Assembly: GCA_949825045.1 (NCBI GenBank)
Contig: OX463818.1
Location: forward strand, 28,288,906 to 28,352,905
From: Argyresthia goedartella
Lineage: Eukaryota > Arthropoda > Insecta > Lepidoptera > Argyresthiidae
Length of the DNA: 64,000 nt
Direction: 5' to 3'
Each line of letters begins with the position of its first letter. Position 1 is the first letter of the stretch. Positions 32,602-40,394 of the stretch are shown here, in pieces. The position numbers were made by a program, and so were the translations under genes. Under the pieces are notes generated by a model that did not search any database, had not been told where the DNA came from, and worked only from the letters and a program-made list of their open reading frames with translations.

Positions 32602-35600
32602 ATAGATTTTCTTTGCTGAAAGTTTAGTTCTCTCAAAATATTACCACAGTATAGCCCAAATATGTCTTACTGCAGTAAATAATAGAAACGCTCTAAAAAA
32701 ATGGCTTTTAATTTCTTAACACTTTCATTTCACGTTGCTAAGGAATTTTGACAAAAAAAGAGTCATTCAGCGATATATAAACATGTGTACCGGTTAGGAA
32801 CTAAAAAATAGTTTCTTACAAGAAAACATAAGGACCAAAAAATATTTAAAAAAAAACGGCCAAGTGCGAGTCTGAATCGCGCACCGAGGGTTATGACAAA
32901 TCACGTTTTTTTGTTATGGAAGTACAAATTTACTTTATAATTAAGTAAATTTTTCCTTTATTTTTGCTATAAGACTTTTTGTCAAATTTCATGATTCTAG
33001 GTAAACGGGAAACACCGTGTAGGTTTTGATTATACCCTTACGACTATCAAGTAAAGTATTTAAAGGAATTTAGGGGCTAAGGGGGCCGTATCTTTTATTG
33101 CGCCGAATGAAATTTAATTTTCAAAATAGCACAGCAACGTGAAATTTAAAGAAATAAATTATGACTCTTTTTAAGAGCCTATTCTATTCTTTACTGTAAT
33201 TATACAAATTAAGTCGGTTTTGTAGTAATTTTTAGAGAAAACTAAACTTTCAGCAAAGAAATACTATTCATATATTTAAAAAATGTAGTACGTGGCATAG
33301 TGTACGGAAACTAACGCCTTTCTGTGTGCAATAGTAAGTCTTTAAAACTGTAAAATACCACGCTTTAGGATTCTTTGGATTATTTCGGGGTCGCGGGGCG
33401 GTGACGCTTATATGAGGGGGAAACATACATTTTAACTTCACTTTATAATAATAATAATAATAATACCTTGGACACTATTTACACACATTGATCTAGCCCC
33501 AAACTAGGAATCCCTGTATCTTAGGTACTAGACAACGATACACATACTTAGATAGATAAATATTATACTTAGATAGATAGGTAGATGGATAAACAACCAT
33601 GACTAGGATACAAATGTCCGTTCTCATCAAACAAATATTTGCCCCAATGGGGACTCGAACCCAGGACCCTTGGCTTCGTAGGCAGGGTCACTGCCGACTC
33701 GGCCATTCGGGTCGTCGTCGTTATACCCAACATTTCCCAATAAATAAAGGAACTGCATTTGATATACCAAGTTTTTTTGCTAAAATTTTTGTATTATTAG
33801 TTATTGCTGTATTTTTCATTTGACGCCATATTTTTCACATATACGAGTAGCCTCACTCCTAATTTTTTTCCGTTATAAAATATCATTCTATAGTTAGTCA
33901 GACCTAAAGATTTTACATGTTCATATCATCATAACTTTGCATCATTATATCATGTTTTTTTTCAGGTTCACCGGCGTTAGGCGGCGACCAGACATACATT
34001 TTACCTAGTAAGTAGTATTTGCGTTATATATTTGATTGAAATAATGGACATTTTATGTCGGTGGTCCTTGTTATTTTGACAATCACTTAGCTACGCAAAG
34101 AACGTTTCGTTTTTTGTTTTTTTTTGCTTACATCTCGAAAACGATGCGCCATAGGAAATTTTATTAAATGTCGTATGTCGTATCGATTTTTCGATAAAAT
34201 TCTCTATTTTTATATCTAAACATTACTAACCCGTTGATTGACTTTGGGTTTTCTGGCTACCCAAAAGGCCTTTATAGGTTTTGAATTATATTACCATGGC
34301 ATAAAGTTCAAAATTTCGACCCGTTAAAATGTCAAAGTCAATCATGCTGCTATTGATATATTCTAAACACCCAGTGAAATTCCGAAGGCGACAAAACTAA
34401 CTAACCAACACAATAAAGAACATCGGTGATAGGCCATACATATTTTTATCTGAAGCGAATTTGTAACGTCTAGTTATGACAATTGTCCTAAAGACTGAAT
34501 TTTTTTTCATAATAATGTCGATCCTGTAAGAATATATGATACAACCATATAAGTATAGCAAGGAAGCGAGATTAGGAATACGTCATCATGGTTGTCAAAC
34601 TTTTAAGGTGTTCATAATTTTAATATTTAATCTTATTATTTCTACGTTTATTCTCCGGAATCTTACTTTTAGGGCCATTCGTTTGCGCCCTATAAATGTG
34701 GTACAAACAAACAAACAAAAAATGTCAAGTAACATGGGAAAGGCTGCACCAAGTTTTGGCTCTGTGACCGCTCATTCTCGCTTAGGACCGCTTAAGGTGG
34801 GGTGAGACAAAGAGACGTGACAGCTCACTCAGAGACAATGAAACGTACCACAGAGTGCCACGTTATCGAGAAAACTGGAAGTAGGTAATGATCGAATAAT
34901 ATGTGTTTCTTATGTTGCCATTTCTTTCTCCATTAAATTGCCAAGATACATTTATGTTAACTTATAGGCACATACATTGCTTCTGGCCCCATACTATGAT
35001 ACCTTGTGTCGTGGGAACCAGAAACTGCGACGTCACACACATATATACATCCAAGACCTGGGATTTTTTTTTCTTTACCTCCCAGCCGGGGATCGAACCC
35101 GGGACCTCTCACATGGTAGGCAGAGCCACAACCGCTGCACCACAGAGGTCGTCAATACCAAAGATACCTGCTTGACTTCAATTTAGGTACCTTCTTCAAC
35201 TAAATATAAAAACTTACCTAATTGTAGATGCTTAGTAAATAATTAGGTACCTAATGTTAACACTTGCTACTAATTCTAGATAGATAGATATTCACCTTAA
35301 CTGAGAAAAGTGGGTGGTTGTTCATACATATTTATTTATTTATTCTAAGTATTCATATATATATATATATATATATATATTTTTATTACTTCATATATGG
35401 TCCTGACATATATCTATTGGAATCATGTTTATAAAATTTATCGCTACACATAATTATCTAAATTTTATTGCTTATCTTAACATAATAAGAAATCATGTTT
35501 ATGACAATTAACAATCCTGTCAATCAATAAACTGGGGCCCAGTAGTGAGGCTATGAACACATTGGTGGAGGATCTACTGCGGGAGTTAAACTTTAAAAAA

Positions 35601-38507
35601 AGGGTAGCGGGTCTCTTCTTGGACTTAAGTTCGGCATTTGACACGGTTGATCATGACAGGAACCAGGCCCACAATCTTTTCAGATTTTACTTGTCAAACA
35701 GGAGGCAGTTTGTGGAGATCAAAAGCGTAGTTGATGACACAACTGAGAAGAGCATTAGATCTAAGTTTGTCAAGATTTTGCAGGGAGTGCCGCAGGGATC
35801 TATATTAGGGCCTATTCTATTTATTATCTTCATAAATGATCTTATTTCTTATATGTCGAACGTTGAACATGGTCTCCGGCTCGTGCTCTTTGCGGATGAC
35901 ACTAATGCCATTATTTCTGGATCGAATTTGTCTGAGCTTATTTTAGAGTTGATTGTGCTACGGTTAAATTTAAGAATTGGTTTAATGCTAATAACTTGAC
36001 TCTGAATGTACACAAAACAAGCCTTATCCTATTTAGAACCACTACTAGAGTAAATGATAGTATAAATGTGTCAATAGGGGGCCAGCAAATTTCGTCGGTC
36101 ATGACCACCAAATTTTTAGGTGTCACCATAGATGCCGACTTAAATTGAAAGGCAGAGCTAGAGTCAGTTACGGATTCCATCGGTTCTGCATGTTACGCCT
36201 TATCAAGTTTAAGAGATGAACTTACTACCGATCAACTGAAAATGGTCTATTATGCTTTGGTAGAGTCCAAACTAAGATACAGTATAGCGCTGTGGGGGGG
36301 CAGTTATCAGCAAAATCTCAAGAAGGCCTTCGTTGCGCAGAAGAGAGCTATACGTATTATCGAGCGTATTCCGCCTTGGGAATCATGTATGCCAAGTTTT
36401 AAGAAACTCAACATTTTGACGGTGCCGAGCCTATATATTTTGGTAGTGCTTACCAGACTTGTAAAAAACCAAAATGGTGAAACAGATAAACAGAGGATTA
36501 TAAGAGTAGGAACTAGAAGGAAAGACCTTACTTTTGATATAGGTCCTAAGTTAGATATAGTTTCACATTGTGCTTATTATCAAGCAATTAAATTTTTTAA
36601 CAAGTTGCCTACTGAGTTAAAAACAATTCAATCTATTGACGTATTTAAAGTAAGATTAAAACAGATGAATTTTGAAGGTGACATAACTAGTTTGATTTTG
36701 TTGTATTGTTATTGACATTTGAATTTATGAATTGACTTGTAAGGATTATTATTTGAAATGATTGTTGGATTTTATTTTATTTCTTGTTATATGACTATTT
36801 AATTTTTGTATAATTTGGATTTGTTTGCATGCAATAATGTGACAGTGATTTAAACTTATTTCGAACACAATGTATTTTGTTTACGAATAAACGATAATAA
36901 TAATAATAATAATAATTGGTAATTTTAACTACGTTTTTGATTATCACCTTTTTATCTACCGTAACTAAAACTACAACCACAAGCCAAGGAGTTATATAGG
37001 TAATAATATTAATACCATGGACACTATTTACACACATTGATCTAGCGCCAAACTTGGATTATCTGTATCTTGGGTACCAGACAGCGATACCCATACTTAT
37101 ATAGATAAATATTATACTTAGATAGATAAACAACCATGACTAGGGTATAAACATCCATTATCATCAAACAAATATTTGGTTTGGTCTGGTCTCAACTTGC
37201 CTGTCATTTGTAAGTGAGAATTCAGTACAATTGGTTTTTTCCAGCGTTAAACAATAAGTAATTAACTGTGAACCAATTGAAGTTTAAAGAAAATACTACA
37301 TTAAAATCATCAAAATCTTATTTTTGTCTTTCAATTTTGAAGACCAGTGAAGTATCATCAGCAAAGAATACTATGCCAGTCAATTTCTCCACCATGAAAG
37401 GCAGATCATTAATATATACCAGGAATAAGCGTGCTACCCGATCCATCAGGTTTAACGTCGTTGACCTTTTGAATTATATTGCTTAAATATGACCTTAGTA
37501 TATCCAACGCTTTATTTTTAAGTCCTTAATTATTTAATTTCAATAGAACCGTATCATGATCAACCCAATAAAATGCCTTTGGCAGATCGCAAAAAACTCC
37601 GATAGCATCCTGTGCGGCCTCCCATGCAGAATAAATATGAGATTTTAGGGTTATAGCCGTATTCGATTTACCCCTAGTGAAACCGAATTGTTTGGCTACA
37701 ATTTTTTGCATCATTACATCACAGTAAAAATCTCTTAAGTTAGTCCATCGGTGTAAGTGGCAACTGGATTATGACGTTGCCTGAATTTTGACAGGTCTGA
37801 TTGTTATACCTGTGTGTGGTTGTATCCTGCTTGAGGTCATTATAAAACTTATTGATTTACATTTATTTTGACGTTATATCTATTTTCATATTGGTACATA
37901 AATTGTTCGTATCTTTAATTTAGTTCTGAGTTAAGTCTAATTTTCAACTATCCTAAATTACCGAATGACAGACTTGAAATTTTTATTTAAAATCTTAGCG
38001 TAATCTGCCTCATATTAGTGAATTGAACCATTCAGTCACACTTTGTGTCGGGTACGTTCCAAATTTGGCTTACTGATCAATAAACCCACAGAACACCCAA
38101 TACATTAACAAACCGTGCGTATCGTGAGCATGCCGGTTGTGGAAACTAAACCCATGCATCTAAAATCGGATCAGGGACGTTTGACTGGTTAAGAAAATAT
38201 TGGAAAAAGCTATTAAATTTCCATTTATTTTGAAAAACTGGCCTGAAATGTCTTTCTAACTGATATTAAAAAAAGACGTTGGTGGTTATCATAGACGCTT
38301 TGAAAATATGTATTAAATAAAAATTCGCCGATGTTCTTTGCTCAAAATTCGACAAGCCATGTCTGGTTCTATTTGCAAACTTCTTTTTTATGTGATGTAA
38401 ACTGAAGTAAGTTAACGCCTTTGGAATAGGTCTGACAGTATTTTTGTTTTAGTGCCTCTCCTCACACACCTTACTCCAAAAGGTGCGGATGGTAAAATAG
38501 TTTATGA
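26713..38507 (+). CDS. gene A: spliced gene for a secreted protein of unknown function (3' end unresolved)
   Basis: I propose exons 26713-26760, 26849-26915, 28497-28649, 33966-34007 and 38453-38507. Each has a pyrimidine-rich AG acceptor and a GT donor, and phases agree across every junction (0, 1, 1, 1, then 2 at the last donor). The product starts MVWNYVFTGILVLFAT, a classic signal peptide, then an acidic stretch (EGYDDVETSDG), a helical segment (NDVLQFMRQNLGIRR) and a Pro/Asp-rich linker, reaching TPKGADGKIVYE after 121 codons. No known domain is recognised. At least one further exon must follow 38507. Introns hold many transposons, including a LINE with an open RT. Splicing is inferred; exons 4 and 5 are the least certain. 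Confidence 0.6.
26849..26915 (+). CDS. gene A exon 2
   Basis: The acceptor is TTTGTTTTGCAG and the donor GTGAGG. It encodes ISFSEGYDDVETSDGLTSQN and two to three more residues, ending in phase 1. Signal cleavage is likely near its start. Confidence 0.65.
26916..27748 (+). other. gene A intron 2, first part
   Basis: No feature apart from T and A runs. It continues through the MITE-like element at 27749-28380 to the exon 3 acceptor. Confidence 0.4.
27749..28380. mobile_element. possible TA-flanked MITE in gene A intron 2
   Basis: CAGGGTGT at 27749 is mirrored by ACACCCTG ending at 28380, with TA on both outer sides (27747-27748 and 28381-28382). This is the pattern of Tc1/mariner-type non-autonomous elements. 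The terminal repeat is only about 8 bp, so it may be coincidence. Confidence 0.35.
28497..28649 (+). CDS. gene A exon 3
   Basis: The acceptor TTTTACTTCAG and donor GTAAAT bound 153 bases, phase 1 to phase 1. It encodes YVGANDVLQFMRQNLGIRRQ followed by a segment with two copies of a PDVN/TDVN-type motif. This is the longest exon of the set. Confidence 0.65.
28675..28862. repeat. RTE-like and SINE-like fragments
   Basis: 28675-28735 has TTTTACCCATTGCTGGATAT, a decayed relative of the repeat at 22720. 28797-28860 has CACTTACATTGCTTCTGGCC and GTGGGAACCAGAAA, matching the tail half of the SINE at 34965-35152. Confidence 0.5.
28865..29061. mobile_element. foldback element with 14-bp terminal inverted repeats
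   Basis: TAACAGAAAGGTGT at 28865-28878 is repeated inverted at 29048-29061. Inside, GTTCTGAACAA (28912-28922) pairs perfectly with TTGTTCAGAAC (28942-28952). The 197-bp unit has no ORF. A variant of the same end (GTAACAGAAAAGTGTAGTC) occurs near 27810. Confidence 0.6.
29603..30015 (+). repeat. three copies of a 35-40 base motif
   Basis: TTACAGG-AAAA-AT-A-AAATGTAT followed by a T/A-rich stretch and ATAGG occurs near 29600, 29722 and 29980. Copies are spaced about 120 and 260 bases apart. The host sequence is gene A intron 3. No ORF is convincing between 29062 and 30640. Confidence 0.5.
30136..30177 (-). repeat. dispersed element end (copy 1)
   Basis: The words ACGGAACCCTTCGTGCGCAA and GTCCGATTCGCACTTGG form a motif that recurs at 32857-32893 (opposite strand) and 39691-39730 (same strand). 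It is a common lepidopteran transposon terminus; its family is not identified here. Confidence 0.55.
30640..32599 (+). mobile_element. AT-rich LINE with open RT and long poly(A) tail
   Basis: It contains an uninterrupted RT ORF, a roughly 190-base 3' UTR with AATAAA at 32548-32553, and a 45-base A tract at 32555-32599. The endonuclease is absent, so it is 5'-truncated near 30640. The intact frame and long pure tail suggest a young insertion. It sits in gene A intron 3, same strand. Confidence 0.85.
30664..32358 (+). CDS. LINE reverse transcriptase ORF, 564 residues
   Basis: RT blocks in order: RKKSPGIDGIRVEDI (about residue 55), NYRPITILPCIDKIIERY (about 118), motif A FIDFSKAFETL (about 187), motif B GEGTAQGSILAPLEYLFYVND (about 243-263), motif C QFADDTCLI (about 275), then LVLNRNKTKIIHI and HKYLGLIIDERFNWGPHI. 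Motif B has TAQGS where most LINEs have VPQGS. Codon use is strongly AT-biased, unlike the GC-rich LINE at 49-54 kb. An earlier frame at 30660-30730 seems to continue the protein upstream, so the given Met is probably not the original start. It is nearest to jockey-group LINEs by motif style; the clade is uncertain. Confidence 0.85.
   Translation: MMISMRTYETPILKTYFTHKSDITLSATKHEHYNNIIIYKAKNEITEKIIRHMNRKKSPGIDGIRVEDIKYISNDLVPIITHLINRCIESSIYPEQLKIGVIRPIYKSGKQNDVNNYRPITILPCIDKIIERYFGNQINNYIQKNNIINNKQYGFQKNQSTVKLLSKFTNEINEHLNNKKHVLTIFIDFSKAFETLRYETLYNKLDQNGISGPLLNCIKNYHSNRQTVVKIADTLSDAIPTGEGTAQGSILAPLEYLFYVNDMCNVTQEGSVYQFADDTCLISAHRDIRVAEKHMQEHFDLICKWAHDVGLVLNRNKTKIIHIRSSHNTDEHSLKVITHEHDCFHNKHLNCKCNALDIVKQHKYLGLIIDERFNWGPHIQHVCQKLRAIQSKLAILKYKVPYKILRLIYLAMAESIIGYGLSSYGKTYKTYLDYIYKLQTSMLKLIAPKKVKMECKNKNQWNGLFKYCKILTVFDKIKLHTLIEENHNKTKLNKNERPDRLRNLPYQNSFHLPHFNNVYGQRTWMYYLPKIVNELPIDLQNMFINNNDFSLKVKNHLIDSYIPT
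32600..33445 (+). other. intron DNA with a dispersed element end (copy 2)
   Basis: ACGGCCAAGTGCGAGTCTGA and the bases to 32893 match the motif at 30136-30177, inverted. TTTCAGCAAAGAAA near 33250 is the inverse of TTTCTTTGCTGAAAG near 32610, so 32607-33265 may be one element with inverted ends. No gene is seen. Confidence 0.4.
33446..33722 (-). repeat. tRNA-derived SINE, near-complete copy
   Basis: Reverse-complemented it starts with the tRNA-like head GACCCGAATGGCCGAGTCGG (A box), continues through the B box GGGTTCGAGTCCCC and a body with AACAAATATTTG, and ends in an (ATT)n tail at the left. It is the clearest reference for the family in this window and lies in gene A intron 3, 244 bases before exon 4. 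Confidence 0.8.
33966..34007 (+). CDS. gene A exon 4
   Basis: The acceptor is a T-rich tract ending TTTTTTTTCAG and the donor GTAAGT is a consensus site. The 42 bases, phase 1 to phase 1, encode GSPALGGDQTYILP. It lies 5.3 kb from exon 3. Confidence 0.5.
34008..34964 (+). other. gene A intron 4, first part
   Basis: No element or exon recognised. An (ACAA)n-like run lies at about 34705-34722. Confidence 0.4.
34965..35152 (-). repeat. second tRNA-derived SINE family
   Basis: Reverse-complemented: GACCTCTGTGGTGCAGCGG gives an A-box-like start and CCCGGGTTCGATCCCC a good B box. The tail half has CTTCTGGCCCCATACTATGA. It is different in body sequence from the SINE at 33446. Fragments are at 28797-28860 and possibly 6713-6830. 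Confidence 0.7.
35355..35380. repeat. (AT)n microsatellite
   Basis: Thirteen AT dinucleotides followed by T5. Confidence 0.9.
35533..36915 (+). mobile_element. LINE 3' half with RT, decayed
   Basis: RT motif A (LFLDLSSAFDTVDHD), motif B (GVPQGSILGPILFIIFIND) and motif C (LVLFADDTNAIIS) are in the first frame (35533-35999). There is a small deletion after motif A and a frameshift near 35950. A stop lies at about 36148. The thumb and C-terminal part (VYYALVESKLRYSIALWGGS, FFNKLPTELKTIQSIDVF) are in 36242-36715. The 3' UTR ends in an (AAT)n tail at about 36897-36915. Its C-terminal layout resembles the fragment at 7291-8325. Confidence 0.75.
37007..37175 (-). repeat. SINE copy, head missing
   Basis: CCATGGACACTATTTACACA, CTAGCGCCAAACTTGGATTA and the AGATAGATAAACAACCATGA block match 33446-33722. 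It is truncated before the B box. Confidence 0.7.
37275..37740 (-). pseudogene. RT fragment of LINE family C
   Basis: Minus-strand translation gives AKQFGFTRGKSNTAITLKSH and DAIGVFCDLPKAF (motif A) at 37714-37526. After a gap, INDLPFMVEKLTGIVFFADD (motif C with FADD) is at about 37420-37345. Motif B is deleted. The same family is at 22520-22711. Confidence 0.7.
37741..38452 (+). other. gene A intron 4, last part
   Basis: Nothing recognised beyond AT-rich DNA. The polypyrimidine tract of the exon 5 acceptor ends at 38452. Confidence 0.4.
38453..38507 (+). CDS. gene A exon 5
   Basis: The acceptor TTTTTGTTTTAG and the consensus donor GTAAGT bound 55 bases. In phase 1 it encodes MPLLTHLTPKGADGKIVY and two bases of the next codon. 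The frame matches exon 4 exactly. Confidence 0.5.
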
Positions 38508-38588
38508 GTAAGTGTGAATCACTTATAGTATATATAATATATTATATGAACACCGATTTTAAAACATTAATAATATTAAAAAAACAGA

Positions 38589-38690
38589 CTGTGGTATACC
38601 AAAAAGCATAAAATAAGCAGATACGACTTGACGTATTTATTGAGATTCTAAGTCTAATCTGCTTGTTATATGCTTTTTGGTGTACCGCAG
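38589..38690. repeat. long hairpin, 33-bp arms
   Basis: 38589-38621 pairs with 38658-38690 around a 36-base loop with four differences. Three of them become G-U pairs in RNA and one is an A-A mismatch. Size and shape are within the range of an insect microRNA precursor, but a small foldback transposon would look the same. It starts 81 bases after the exon 5 donor of gene A. Confidence 0.6.
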
Positions 38691-38827
38691 ATGGATTTTA
38701 TTTTTTGCGTTTTATGGGTTTTTTATGACGTCATTGATTTCCTTCTTTTAAGTGAAAACATACGTCAAATCTACAAATCCTTAGTTTCAAACAAATGTTT
38801 ATTATTTTAAGTTTGTGTGCAAGATCA

Positions 38828-39008
38828 GCCTATCGATTAAATAAAATCCGATCACTTCACTTCACCTTCACTTCGCTTCAACTCATACTTTATCTGTCAA
38901 AATTTAGTTCAACTAGCTGCCACACACGCAAGTGCAGCGTAAGTATATATACGAAGTGAAGTGAAGTGAGGGTGAAGTGAAGTGGTGGTTTTTATAGAAT
39001 CGACAGGC
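38828..39008. mobile_element. MITE-like foldback with long inverted ends
   Basis: The left arm starting GCCTATCGATTAAATAAAAT is mirrored by the right arm ending at 39008; arms are about 55 bases and include repeated CACTTCA units. About 70 bases lie between. No clear target duplication is seen. Confidence 0.6.
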
Positions 39009-40394
39009 AGAAAATATTTACTTACTCGCCGTTTAAAGCCCTTTTGATACCTCACTAGCGCCATCAAGACGAATGATATGGCCCATCATCATTTATCAAA
39101 ATCGGTTTGAGCCGTTGAGTAATTAAGAGGGGACACAGAAGCAGTCATACATACATACATACACGTCAAAATCATACCCCTTCTTTTCCGTCTCGCTGCA
39201 GTTGGTTAAAATCCAGTCAAGTGCTAGTCGGATGCGCTAGCAATAAGTTCCATTACGGTTTGAGATCCTGCCCGCTGGAGAAAAACTCTGGCAGTAAGAG
39301 AGATGGACAGTGGAGGCTTAGAAATAGGGTACCCTCGACACCCTTGGGGCACGGAACCTTAGATTAAAGTTTGTAGCCGCTAGATGGCATTAGTGGGGAG
39401 AAAATCAGCAAACCTAACGCCATCTTGTGGCGTTGCTTAAAGCGTGGGCGCAACTTTCAAACTCACTTTATAGCGTGCTGCACCCGAAGGGATCCAAACG
39501 GCACCGTGTTACTAAGCCTACTCTGTCTGTTCGTCTTTACGTCTGTCTGTCGGCGGGCTGTATCTCATGAACCGTAATAGCTCCAGTTTTTTATTTTTAT
39601 AGAATGTGTATTTCTGTTGCCGCTATAGCAACAAATAATTAACTACACGCTATTAAAAATAAATCAAAGGACGCTGTTGTGAGTTTTTGTTTCGGAACCC
39701 TTCGTTTGCGAATTCGACTCGGACTTGGCCAGTATTTTTTTGACATGATAATGTCTTATAAATTGATCAACGCCAGCTGCACGCACGAAAAATCAAGACT
39801 CATTGTCACGTTCCTGAGCTGAGCGTGCAATCTAGAGCGCGGAACAAGCGATAGAGAGGCACGAATGGCCTAAGCGTTCACCTTATGACGTTAACACGTG
39901 TCCGTTAACCGACTTTGCAGACAACCAATTTTTTTTTATTAAGTATAAAGCTACAGGAAGGCTGGCTTTAACATCGTGATACAACCTTAACAAATATGTT
40001 ACACATAGTCTTCAGAATAAATGTCAAATCCTGTATATTTTGGTCTTTCAATGAGTGTTGAACAGGAGTTTGTTTTTTGTTGTAAGACTCAAAATTTCCA
40101 AGCCCACAGAAACAGCTTATAAACGCATTTGCGTATTGCATAAATTGTTCATTGGTTTGCAGTTAAAGTAAAAAAAGCATGATAAAGATGGATGTCTGAA
40201 GGGGAACACATGCGATGGAAGATAAATAAGCTGCTAACCAGTAAGTTCTACACCAGTATGTACCTCTTTCAGATAAAATAAAATAAATATGTGTCCTGAA
40301 ACCTATGTATTTATTTTTACGTGTCATTAAAAAAAATGCGTTTTCCAGCAGGGGCCCCCAATTTTGCTAAATGAAATCATAAAAAAATCTAATT
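39009..40394. other. non-coding with dispersed element ends
   Basis: 39100-39165 carries AAATCGGTTTGAGCCGTTGA and a (CATA)n run, related to 8680-8745. 39691-39730 carries the third copy of the GGAACCCTTCGT motif seen at 30136. No gene or certain exon is found. Confidence 0.45.

Noticed and set aside
37245..37261. Possible last exon of gene A (after TTTTTTCCAG)
   Set aside because: It would add only a few codons before a stop. The exon at 38453 has a stronger coding case and a consensus donor. Not excluded as an alternative end.
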